Assembly: GCF_001905385.1 (NCBI RefSeq) | Contig: NZ_LIPF01000011.1 | Location: 209,416-273,415, forward strand | Source of the DNA: Streptomyces sp. CB02414 | GTDB lineage: Bacteria; Actinomycetota; Actinomycetes; Streptomycetales; Streptomycetaceae | Length of the DNA: 64,000 nt | Direction of reading: 5' to 3' | Shown here: in pieces, positions 1 to 6,983 of the stretch | How the letters are laid out: each line of letters starts with the position of its first letter | Position numbering within the stretch: the stretch's first letter is position 1 | Position numbers and translations under genes: made by a program | Notes under the pieces: model-generated | What the model was told of the DNA's origin: nothing | The model's input: only the letters and a program-made list of their open reading frames with translations | The model's database searches: none

Positions 1-131
1 AAGTCGAACTCCTTGGTCTCCAGCTTCACATCCTGGGGAAGGACGGCGGAGAGGACCTTCAGACCTTCGGCCACGACCTCCTGGCCGATGCCGTCACCGG
101 GAATCACTGCGAGTTTGATGCTGGGAGACAT
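1..131 (-). CDS. leuB: 3-isopropylmalate dehydrogenase, N-terminal part (runs off the window)
   Basis: Leucine biosynthesis enzyme: oxidative decarboxylation of 3-isopropylmalate in the cytoplasm. Only the first 43 residues lie inside the window. They contain the start typical of the isocitrate/isopropylmalate dehydrogenase family, LAVIPGDGIGQEV, soon after the ATG at 129-131. The segment upstream on the minus strand is purine-rich (AGGAGTAGGGTG), giving a usable ribosome binding site. Active-site residues are beyond the window edge. Proximity to ilvBN and ilvC fits a branched-chain amino-acid region, although serA and the proline genes lie between. A tartrate or isocitrate dehydrogenase cannot be excluded from 43 residues, but context favours LeuB. 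Confidence 0.85.
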   Translation of the reverse strand, partial: MSPSIKLAVIPGDGIGQEVVAEGLKVLSAVLPQDVKLETKEFD

Positions 132-207
132 GACGGCACCCTACTCCTCGTCCCACGGGATGACATGAGGCGTCCGGCATGCGGACGCCACTTTCGTCCC
201 GTACGAC

Positions 208-339
208 TCAGTGGCCGGTGGCGCCGCCGTTGTCACGGCGGTCGAGGGCGCGCTGGAGGGCGGCGGCGGCGTTCTTGCGGTCGGAGTCGCTGGTACGGGA
301 GAGGTGGCGGACTCGGCGGCGGAGGGTGGTCTCGGCCAT
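208..339 (-). CDS. Small basic 43-residue protein, function unknown
   Basis: I do not recognise a family. The ORF starts ATG at 337-339, preceded on the minus strand by GAAGGAG about ten bases upstream, and ends TGA at 208-210. The product begins MAETTLRRRVRHLSRTSDSD and is rich in Arg and Ala, with a predicted helical middle (NAAAALQRALDRR). Its third codon positions are G/C-rich like those of neighbouring genes. It reads towards leuB with a 76-bp gap, so it could be co-transcribed with leuB or be its own unit. No Cys, signal peptide or membrane segment is visible. A regulatory or nucleic-acid-binding role is only a guess from charge. Confidence 0.6.
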   Translation of the reverse strand: MAETTLRRRVRHLSRTSDSDRKNAAAALQRALDRRDNGGATGH

Positions 340-592
340 GGGAATCGACTCCTTCGGCACAGCACACGAGGGTGCGGAGAAAGGGGATTGCGAGAGGCCG
401 GAAGGGGCGGGGAGCGCGGCGCCGCAGGGGTTGCCTGCACGGGGCCCGGCTCACGACCGCCCTTCGCTCGATCGAGCGGGACGTTCGGCTCCTACAAAGC
501 TAAGGGAGCGCGGAGCGTCTGTCTCCACAATTACTCGGACTTCCTACTATCTGAGACAGCGGCCTCGACCACACCGCACTGACCTGTGCAAA
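340..592. other. Non-coding interval between the 43-aa gene and the pruA terminator
   Basis: About 250 bases without a convincing gene. The ORFs that cross it have no ribosome binding site, and their proteins are Arg/Pro/Gly runs typical of GC-rich noise. The part at 500-560 is less GC-rich than its surroundings, as expected for the promoter of the small gene. I see no clear -35/-10 pair. Confidence 0.5.
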
Positions 593-630
593 CGCCGACG
601 GGCCAGGTCGGGTGACCTGGCCCGTCGGCG
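593..630 (-). terminator. Perfect 17-bp hairpin terminator after the P5C dehydrogenase gene
   Basis: Arms 593-609 and 614-630 are exact reverse complements separated by a 4-base loop. The hairpin lies 18 bases beyond the stop of the minus-strand gene at 648. There is no long U tract, as is common for Streptomyces terminators. Confidence 0.85.
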
Positions 631-647
631 GGCATACCGAGGAGGCG

Positions 648-2288
648 TCAGCCCATGTGCGGGTACGCGTAGTCGGTCGGCGCGACCAGCGTCTCCTTGA
701 TGGCGCGGGTCAGGGTCCAGCGCATCAGGTTCTGCGGGGCACCGGCCTTGTCGTTGGTGCCGGAGGCACGGCCGCCGCCGAAGGGCTGCTGGCCGACGAC
801 GGCGCCGGTCGACTTGTCGTTGATGTAGAAGTTGCCGGCCGCGTAGCGCAGCTTCTCCATCGTGTACGCCGCCGCGGCGCGGTCGTTGGAGATGACCGAC
901 CCGGTGAGGGCGTAGTCGGACACCGACTCCATCTGGGTCAGCATCTCGTCGTACGCGTCGGCCTTGCTGTCGTCGTAGACGTGCACCGCGAGGAACGGGC
1001 CGAAGTACTCGGTGCGGAACACCTCGTTCTCCGGGTCGGTGCACTCGACGACCGTCGGGCGGACGAAGTAGCCGACCGAGTCGTCGTAGGAGCCGCCCGC
1101 GACGATGGTGCAGGTCTCGTCCTCCTTGGCCCGGTCGATGGCGGCCTTGTTCTTGGCGAAGGACCGCTCGTCGATGACGGCGCCGATGAAGTTCGACAGG
1201 TCGGTGACGTCACCCATGGTGAGGTAGTCGACCTCGGCGGCGAACTCCTCCTTGAAGCCGTCGTTCCAGATGGACGCCGGGATGTACGCGCGGGAGGTGG
1301 CGCTGCACTTCTGGCCCTGGTACTCGAAGGCACCGCGGGTCAGCGCGGTCTTCAGCACGGCGCGGTCGGCGCTCGGGTGGGCGACCAGGAAGTCCTTGCC
1401 ACCGGTCTCGCCGACCAGGCGCGGGTAGGTGCGGTACTTCTCGATGTTGTTGCCGACCGTCTTCCACAGGTGCTGGAAGGTCTTGGTCGAGCCGGTGAAG
1501 TGGATGCCCGCGAGGTCCCGGTGCTCCAGGGCGACCTCGGAGACCGCGATGCCGTCGCCGGTGACCAGGTTGATGACGCCCTTGGGCAGCCCGGCCTCCT
1601 CCAGGAGCTGCATCAGCAGCACGGCGGCGTGGGTCTGCGTCGGGGACGGCTTCCAGACCACCACGTTGCCCATGAGGGCAGGGGCGGTGGGCAGGTTGGC
1701 GGCGATCGCGCTGAAGTTGAACGGCGTGATCGCGTAGACGAAGCCCTCCAGCGGGCGGTGGTCCATACGGTTCCACACGCCCTGGGAGTTGGCCGGGGGC
1801 TGCTCGGCCAGGATGTTGCGGGCGTAGTGGACGTTGAAGCGCCAGAAGTCGATCAGCTCGCAGGGGCTGTCGATCTCGGCCTGCTGGGCCGTCTTGGACT
1901 GGCCGAGCATCGTGGAGGCGGCGATGGTCTCGCGCCACGGGCCGGACAGCAGCTCGGCGGCGCGCAGGATGATCGCCGCGCGGTCGTCGAAGGACATCGC
2001 GCGCCAGGCCGGGGCGGCGGCCAGGGCGGCGTCGATCGCGTCCTGGGCGTCCTGCTGGGTGGCGTTCGCGTACGTGCCCAGGCGGGACTTGTGGTTGTGC
2101 GGCTGCACGACGTCGAAGCGCTCGCCGCCGCCCATCCGCTTCTCGCCGCCGATGGTGCACGGAAGGTCGACCGGGTTGTCGGCCAGCTCCTTGAGCTTGG
2201 CCTCCAGACGGGCGCGCTCGGGCGAACCGGGGGCGTAGCCGTGCACCGGCTCGTTGACGGGGGTGGGGACCTGGGTCACAGCGTCCAT
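648..2288 (-). CDS. pruA: 1-pyrroline-5-carboxylate dehydrogenase
   Basis: Second step of proline catabolism: NAD-dependent oxidation of glutamate-semialdehyde/P5C to glutamate. The 546-aa protein is an aldehyde dehydrogenase of the P5CDH type. Visible landmarks are ITPFNFSAIAANLP (residues 187-200), the catalytic Glu in LVGETGGKDF (Glu294) and the catalytic Cys in YQGQKCSATSR (Cys328). Start ATG 2288 has AAGGAG upstream. The gene follows the proline dehydrogenase gene by 46 bp on the same strand, so the two probably form one transcript ending at the hairpin 593-630. They are separate proteins here, unlike the fused PutA of enterobacteria. Regulation by the divergent PucR-type gene at 3427 is inferred from position. 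Confidence 0.95.
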   Translation of the reverse strand: MDAVTQVPTPVNEPVHGYAPGSPERARLEAKLKELADNPVDLPCTIGGEKRMGGGERFDVVQPHNHKSRLGTYANATQQDAQDAIDAALAAAPAWRAMSFDDRAAIILRAAELLSGPWRETIAASTMLGQSKTAQQAEIDSPCELIDFWRFNVHYARNILAEQPPANSQGVWNRMDHRPLEGFVYAITPFNFSAIAANLPTAPALMGNVVVWKPSPTQTHAAVLLMQLLEEAGLPKGVINLVTGDGIAVSEVALEHRDLAGIHFTGSTKTFQHLWKTVGNNIEKYRTYPRLVGETGGKDFLVAHPSADRAVLKTALTRGAFEYQGQKCSATSRAYIPASIWNDGFKEEFAAEVDYLTMGDVTDLSNFIGAVIDERSFAKNKAAIDRAKEDETCTIVAGGSYDDSVGYFVRPTVVECTDPENEVFRTEYFGPFLAVHVYDDSKADAYDEMLTQMESVSDYALTGSVISNDRAAAAYTMEKLRYAAGNFYINDKSTGAVVGQQPFGGGRASGTNDKAGAPQNLMRWTLTRAIKETLVAPTDYAYPHMG

Positions 2289-2334
2289 GGTTGCCGTTAC
2301 TCCTTACTGAGCGGGTGTTGCGAGCGGTGTGGGC

Positions 2335-3261
2335 TCAGCCCTTGCTGACCATCGAGCGGGCGAAGAACCGGAGGTTGGCCGGCTTCTCCGCCAGACGGCG
2401 CATGAAGTAGCCGTACCAGTCGGTGCCGTAGGCGGTGTACACGCGCATGCGGTGGCCCTCGGCGGCGAGCCGCAGGTGCTCGTCGCCGCGGATGCCGTAC
2501 AGCATCTGGAACTCGTACTCGTCGAGCTTGCGCCCGGCGGTCCGGGCCAGCTCCTGCGCGATGGAGATCAGACGCGGGTCGTGCGACCCGATCATCGGGT
2601 AGCCCTCGCCCTCCATCAGGGTCCGCAGGATGCGCACGTACGCCTTGTCGATCTCGTGCTTCTGCTGGTAGGCGACCTCGGCGGGCTCCTTGTAGGCGCC
2701 CTTCACCAACCGTACGCGAGAGCCAGCCGCGGCGAGGCGGCGCGCGTCCTCCTCTGTGCGGAAGAGGTAGGACTGGATGACGCAGCCGGTCTGCGGGAAG
2801 TCCTTCCGCAGCTCCTCGTGGATGGCGAACATCGAGTCGAGGGTGGTGTGGTCCTCGGCGTCGAGGGTGACCGTGGTGCCGATCTCGGCGGCGGCCTCGA
2901 CGACCGGGCGGACGTTGGCGAGGGCCAGCTCGTGGCCGCCGTCCAGCGCCTGACCGAACATCGACAGCTTCACGGACATCTCGGCGCGGGTGCCGAGGTC
3001 CAGCGGCTTGAGCCGGTCGACCAGCTCCAGGTAGGCGTCGCGGGCGGCCTCGGCCTGCGCGGGGGTGGTGATGTCCTCGCCGACGACGTCCATCGTCAGC
3101 TCCAGGCCCCGATCGGTCAGCTCCTGGACGATCGGAACGATCTGATCGACCGTCTCGCCGGGGATGAACCGGTCGACGACCGGCTTGGTCACGGGCGCGG
3201 CGGAAACCAGCCGACGCATCCGGTCGCTGCGCGACGCGGCGAGAATCACGGGACCCAGCAC
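2335..3261 (-). CDS. Proline dehydrogenase (FAD-dependent, monofunctional)
   Basis: First step of proline catabolism: oxidation of L-proline to P5C, passing electrons via FAD to the respiratory chain at the membrane. I chose GTG at 3259-3261 because GGAGG lies six bases upstream, giving 308 residues, the usual size for monofunctional enzymes. An upstream start at 3321 lacks such a site. The conserved TIM-barrel pattern is visible: a lysine-containing VRLVKGAYKEPAE and the C-terminal EFQMLYGIR, typical of the ProDH flavin- and substrate-binding region. It heads the ProDH-P5CDH transcript and is divergent from the PucR regulator. Confidence 0.93.
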   Translation of the reverse strand: MLGPVILAASRSDRMRRLVSAAPVTKPVVDRFIPGETVDQIVPIVQELTDRGLELTMDVVGEDITTPAQAEAARDAYLELVDRLKPLDLGTRAEMSVKLSMFGQALDGGHELALANVRPVVEAAAEIGTTVTLDAEDHTTLDSMFAIHEELRKDFPQTGCVIQSYLFRTEEDARRLAAAGSRVRLVKGAYKEPAEVAYQQKHEIDKAYVRILRTLMEGEGYPMIGSHDPRLISIAQELARTAGRKLDEYEFQMLYGIRGDEHLRLAAEGHRMRVYTAYGTDWYGYFMRRLAEKPANLRFFARSMVSKG

Positions 3262-3426
3262 GGGGCACCTCCACTTACCAACCAACACAGGGCCGTCCAC
3301 CCGACGTTTCGGGAACGGCACGGAGAACCACCGTGAAATCTAAGGATGACGCCGATCGTGGGCCATCGACAGCTGTCACGCATCCGTGCGGCGGATCTCA
3401 GACAGATGTATGAAGGCAGCGCACAA

Positions 3427-4701
3427 ATGCGGCAGAATGCCCGGGTGACGTCGGATTCCAGAGGTTCCGCAGGCTCCGGTGGTCCCAGTGGCGACTACCA
3501 GGAGCTGATCGACGAGATCTCCGAGCTGCTGGGCGCCCCCGCGACCCTGGAGAACCGCGACTTCGAGCTGATCGCCTTCGGCGCCTACGACAGCGAGGGC
3601 GACCTCGATCCGTCCGTCCTGGACCCGGTGCGCACCCGCTCGATCCTGACCCGGCGCTCCACCGCGGCCGTCCGGGCCTGGTTCGAGGGCTTCGGCATCA
3701 CCCGCGCCAAGGGCCCGGTCCGCATCCCGCCGACCCCTGAGGCGGGGGTCTACCGGGGACGCACCTGCCTGCCGGTACGCCATCGGGGTGTCGTCCTCGG
3801 CTACGTGTGGCTGCTGGACACCGACCCCGTCCCGACCGATCGGCAGCTAACGGCCGCCATGGAGGTCACCGGCCGGATCGGCGCGCTGCTCGCGGACGAG
3901 GCGCAGCACGGCGCCGACCTGAGCCGGGAGCTGCGGGCGGTGCTGACCGCCGAGCGCGACTGGCAGCGGGACATGGCGGTGGCCGAGCTGCGCACCGCGC
4001 TCGGCGCCCGCGCGGACACCCCGCACGCGGTGGTGTGCGTGGCGCCCTGGCCGTCGGCCGACCCCGACGACGCCCCGTCGGTCCGTACGGTGCCGGGGGC
4101 GACGGCGCTGTGCACCGTGCCGTGGGGCGCCTCGGCCCAGTCGCTGGCGCTGCTGGTGCGGCTGCGGTCGGCGGAGGTGCTGACCCCCGCGACGTCGGCC
4201 GCGGGGCGGCTGCTGGAGCGGGCGCGGGGCGCGGCGGCGGGGACCGGCGGGTCGGCGGCCGGGGCGGTGGCGGCGGCCCGGGCGGGCGCGGGTACGGCGG
4301 CCGGGGTGTCCGCCCCGCGCACCGGCCTCGCGGAACTGGGGGCCGCCTGGCAGGAGGCGTCGGCGTCGGCCCGGGCGGCGCGCGCCGAGAGCCGGTTCGG
4401 ACCGGTCGCCGAGTGGACGTCCATCGGGGCGTTCCGGCTGCTGACCGCACTGCCGTCGCGGTCGGCCCACGATCCGGCCGTACGGGTGCTGCTCGTCTCC
4501 ACGCACCGCGAACTGGCCCGCACCGCCGAGGTCTACCTGGACTGCGCGGGCCAGGCCGGCCGCACCGCCGCCGAGCTGGGCATCCACCGCCAGACCCTGT
4601 ACTACCGCCTGTCCCGCGTCGAGCAGCTGACGGGACTGGACCTCGACGACGGGGAGGACCGGCTGCTGCTGCACATGGCGCTGAAGCGCGCCCGGCTGTG
4701 A
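3427..4701 (+). CDS. PucR-family transcriptional regulator, probable proline-catabolism activator
   Basis: Cytoplasmic DNA-binding regulator of about 424 residues. The C-terminus has the PucR helix-turn-helix (AAELGIHRQTLYYRLSRVEQ, then LDLDDGEDRLLLHMALKRAR). The N-terminal half (QELIDEISELLGAPATLENRDFELIAFGAY) looks like a sensory domain. The middle (bases about 4200-4340) is a low-complexity Ala/Gly linker. The reading frame is open from 3346, but third positions are AT-rich before about 3470 and GAAGG sits ten bases before ATG 3427, so I use that start; GTG 3445 is an alternative. Divergence from the proline genes suggests it controls them, as PucR-like PutR proteins do elsewhere. That link is inferred. 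Confidence 0.88.
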   Translation: MRQNARVTSDSRGSAGSGGPSGDYQELIDEISELLGAPATLENRDFELIAFGAYDSEGDLDPSVLDPVRTRSILTRRSTAAVRAWFEGFGITRAKGPVRIPPTPEAGVYRGRTCLPVRHRGVVLGYVWLLDTDPVPTDRQLTAAMEVTGRIGALLADEAQHGADLSRELRAVLTAERDWQRDMAVAELRTALGARADTPHAVVCVAPWPSADPDDAPSVRTVPGATALCTVPWGASAQSLALLVRLRSAEVLTPATSAAGRLLERARGAAAGTGGSAAGAVAAARAGAGTAAGVSAPRTGLAELGAAWQEASASARAARAESRFGPVAEWTSIGAFRLLTALPSRSAHDPAVRVLLVSTHRELARTAEVYLDCAGQAGRTAAELGIHRQTLYYRLSRVEQLTGLDLDDGEDRLLLHMALKRARL

Positions 4702-4707
4702 GCCGGG

Positions 4708-5292
4708 TCAGCTCTTGCCGAAGCCCTCGACCGCCTGACGCAGCCCCTCGGTGAGCCGGTCGGCGTCGGGGGCGTCCTGCGGGCTGAACGACCACTGGAC
4801 CATGAGGCCCATCAGCAGGCTGACGTAGAAGCCGCCGAGGGTGTCGACGGTCTCCTCCGTGACGTCCTCCTCACGGCCGCCCATGAAGAGCGTGACGAGA
4901 CCGCGCGCGCCCGCCCGCTGGGCCCGGGCCAGGTGCTCCCTGACCTGGGGCAGCTCGTCACCCATGGCGACGATCTCCATGCTGAGCCGCCACAGCGAGC
5001 CCGGCTCGCGCATGGTCCCGATGATGTTCGACCACACGGCCGTGAACCGCTCCGGGGAGCCCGGCTCGCCCGGCAGGTCGCCGTCCGGGTCCCCCTCGAA
5101 CGCCTCGGACATCGCCTCCACCAGCTCGATGTACGCCTGGACGAGCAGGGCGTCCTTGGAGCCGTAGTGGTAGCCGATCGACGCGAGGTTGGTCCCCGAC
5201 TCCTTGACGATGTCCCGCGCGGTGGTGCGCGTGAACCCCTTCTCCAGCAGGCAGCGCTTGGCGCCGGCGAGCAGATCCTCACGGTGTCCCAT
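4708..5292 (-). CDS. TetR-family regulator, probable repressor of the divergent exporter
   Basis: 194-aa TetR-type regulator. The N-terminal HTH reads GFTRTTARDIVKESGTNLAS followed by IGYHYGSKDALLVQAYIELV, the typical recognition helix and start of helix 4. The C-terminal part is a ligand-binding helical domain. The ATG at 5290-5292 is 83 bp from the start of the divergent 14-TM exporter at 5376, the standard TetR-transporter arrangement. It ends six bases beyond the end of the convergent PucR gene. The inducing ligand cannot be read from the sequence. Confidence 0.92.
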   Translation of the reverse strand: MGHREDLLAGAKRCLLEKGFTRTTARDIVKESGTNLASIGYHYGSKDALLVQAYIELVEAMSEAFEGDPDGDLPGEPGSPERFTAVWSNIIGTMREPGSLWRLSMEIVAMGDELPQVREHLARAQRAGARGLVTLFMGGREEDVTEETVDTLGGFYVSLLMGLMVQWSFSPQDAPDADRLTEGLRQAVEGFGKS

Positions 5293-5320
5293 GCGGCCAC
5301 CTTATCCCCGGTCCATACAC

Positions 5321-5370
5321 GCGTCCTATACATACGTCATAGACAGCCGTATAAGACGCTCGTATAGTCG
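5321..5370. promoter_or_regulatory. Candidate TetR operator and divergent promoter
   Basis: The 83-bp gap between the TetR and MFS genes is AT-rich for this genome. It has the hexamer CGTATA at 5348-5353 and again at 5361-5366 (13-bp phase), and the inverse ATACG at 5332-5336. These repeated arms are what a TetR dimer site would look like. This is inference; there is no footprint data. Confidence 0.45.
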
Positions 5371-5375
5371 CTCGC

Positions 5376-6923
5376 ATGACACCCAACCCGCCCCGTGCCG
5401 GCCGTCGAGAGTGGACGGCGCTCTGCGTTCTCATGCTTCCGCTGCTGCTGGTCTCCATGGACGTGTCGGTCCTGTACTTCGCGATCCCGGCGATCAACGC
5501 CGACCTGGCTCCGAGCGGCACCCAGCAGCTGTGGATCTTCGACGTCTACGCCTTCGCCGTGGCCGGCCTGCTCATCACCATGGGCTCGCTCGGCGACCGC
5601 GTCGGCCGCCGCAGGCTGCTGCTGATCGGTGCCGTCGCCTTCGGTGCCGCCTCGCTGGCGGCGGCGTACGCGAACAGCGCCGAGATGCTCATCGCGGCCC
5701 GCGCGCTGCTCGGCATCGGCGGCGCCACGCTGATGCCGTCGACGCTGGCCCTGGTCCGCTCGCTCTTCACCGACCCCGGACAGCGGGCGCAGGCCATCGC
5801 GATCTGGTCCGGCGTGATGACGGCCGGCGTGGCCCTCGGCTCGGTGCTGAGCGGGGTGCTGGTGGAGTTCTTCTGGTGGGGGTCGGTCTTCCTGGTGAAC
5901 CTGCCGGCGATGGCCCTGCTCCTGATCCTGGGACCGCTCCTGCTGCCGGAGTCGAAGGACCCGGCGCCGGGCCGCTTCGACTGGGTGAGCATTCCGCTGT
6001 CGATGGCCGCGGTGCTCCCGGTCGTCTACGGCCTCAAGGAGATCCCGTCCGAGGGCTGGCACGTCCGCTACGTCATGGCGGTCACCGTCGGCCTGCTCTT
6101 CGCGGCCCTGTTCGTGCACCGGCAGCGGACCACCGCCTCGCCGATGGTCTCCCCCGCCCTCTTCCGCGGGCGCGGCTTCGCCCCCGCCGTCGTCCTCAAT
6201 CTCGTCACGATGTTCGCGATGATGGGCTCGGCGTTCTTCACCACCCAGTACATCCAGTCGGTCCTGGGCAAGAGCGCGCTGGAGGCCGCCCTGTGGGCGC
6301 TGCTGCCCTCGGTGCCGATCGGCTTCGCGGCCCCGCTCGCCACCCGTCTGGTGCAGGGCGGCGTCAACCGCGCCCACGTGGTGTCCGCGGGCTTCGGCCT
6401 GGCCGCGTGCGGCTACGCGCTGCTGATGCTGGTGGACACGGACGCGCTGGCGCTGGGGCTGGTGGCCTGCGGTGTCCTCGCCTCCGGCGTCACCATGGTG
6501 ATGTCCCAGATCATGGACCTCGCGCTGAGTGCCGCCCCGGTGGAGCGGGCGGGCTCCGCGTCCTCGCTGATGGAGACGGGCGCGGAGTTCGGCGGGGCGC
6601 TGGGGATGGCGGTGCTCGGTTCCATCGGCACGGCGGTCTACCGGCAGGAGATGCCGGACTCGGCGCCGGCGGTGGCGCACGAGACGCTGGGCGGCGCGCT
6701 CGCCGTCGCCGGGCAGTTGCCGGGGCGCGCGGGGGACGCCCTGGCGACGGCGGCCCGGGAGGCGTTCACCAGCGGGATGCACGCGGCGGCCATCGCGGGC
6801 GCGGTGGTGCTGGCCGGGGCGGCGGTCCTGGCGTCGGTGACGCTGCGGAGGGTGCGGGTACGCGAGGACGCCTGCACGGAAAACGCCGGACAGGCTGGAC
6901 ATCCCAGCCCGTCCGGCGTTTGA
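5376..6923 (+). CDS. MFS drug-efflux transporter, 14-TM DHA2 family
   Basis: Proton-coupled multidrug exporter in the cytoplasmic membrane, 515 aa. Motif A is present as GSLGDRVGRRRLLLIG (residues about 69-84). The N-terminal helix carries the family pattern LLVSMDVSVLYFAIPAI, and motif C-like glycine-rich helices follow. Fourteen hydrophobic segments are apparent, typical of EmrB/QacA relatives. ATG 5376 is 83 bp from the divergent TetR gene, its likely repressor. The C-terminus is unusual: the last residues and the stop codon are encoded by the 5' half of a dispersed intergenic hairpin repeat (see 6881-6930). The coding region may therefore have been extended into the repeat after loss of an earlier stop. 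Confidence 0.93.
   Translation: MTPNPPRAGRREWTALCVLMLPLLLVSMDVSVLYFAIPAINADLAPSGTQQLWIFDVYAFAVAGLLITMGSLGDRVGRRRLLLIGAVAFGAASLAAAYANSAEMLIAARALLGIGGATLMPSTLALVRSLFTDPGQRAQAIAIWSGVMTAGVALGSVLSGVLVEFFWWGSVFLVNLPAMALLLILGPLLLPESKDPAPGRFDWVSIPLSMAAVLPVVYGLKEIPSEGWHVRYVMAVTVGLLFAALFVHRQRTTASPMVSPALFRGRGFAPAVVLNLVTMFAMMGSAFFTTQYIQSVLGKSALEAALWALLPSVPIGFAAPLATRLVQGGVNRAHVVSAGFGLAACGYALLMLVDTDALALGLVACGVLASGVTMVMSQIMDLALSAAPVERAGSASSLMETGAEFGGALGMAVLGSIGTAVYRQEMPDSAPAVAHETLGGALAVAGQLPGRAGDALATAAREAFTSGMHAAAIAGAVVLAGAAVLASVTLRRVRVREDACTENAGQAGHPSPSGV
6881..6921 (+). terminator. 18-bp hairpin overlapping the exporter stop codon
   Basis: Arms 6881-6898 and 6904-6921 pair with a single mismatch around a 5-base loop. 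The stop codon TGA is 6921-6923, so the hairpin is mostly inside the coding sequence. Probably a terminator for the + strand. Confidence 0.6.
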
Positions 6924-6930
6924 GGACGAG
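6904..6930 (+). repeat. Dispersed Streptomyces intergenic repeat, copy 1
   Basis: This 27-bp stretch, starting CCAGCCCGTCCGGCG, is present again, exactly, in reverse orientation at 36492-36518. Both copies are followed (in repeat orientation) by G-rich/C-rich hairpins. I remember this motif as common between Streptomyces genes; that is memory, not a search. Confidence 0.85.
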
Positions 6931-6952
6931 CCCGTTCAGGGCGAACGGGGGT

Positions 6953-6972
6953 CTGGGGGCGGCAGCCCCCAG
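6953..6972 (-). terminator. Hairpin after serA
   Basis: 8-bp perfect arms (6953-6960, 6965-6972) with loop GGCA lie 11 bases past the serA stop at 6984. It probably terminates serA and may serve the convergent exporter gene as well. Confidence 0.6.
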
Positions 6973-6983
6973 GTCACGTCGGA

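Noticed and set aside
165..700. Several overlapping Arg/Gly-rich frames in the first 700 bases
   Set aside because: Composition noise; the only frame there with a ribosome binding site and codon bias is the 43-aa gene.
612..2348. Long plus-strand open frame of 578 codons antisense to pruA
   Set aside because: The protein is a Val/Gly/Arg/Leu mixture with no family motif, and the opposite strand encodes a complete P5C dehydrogenase. High GC gives long antisense frames.
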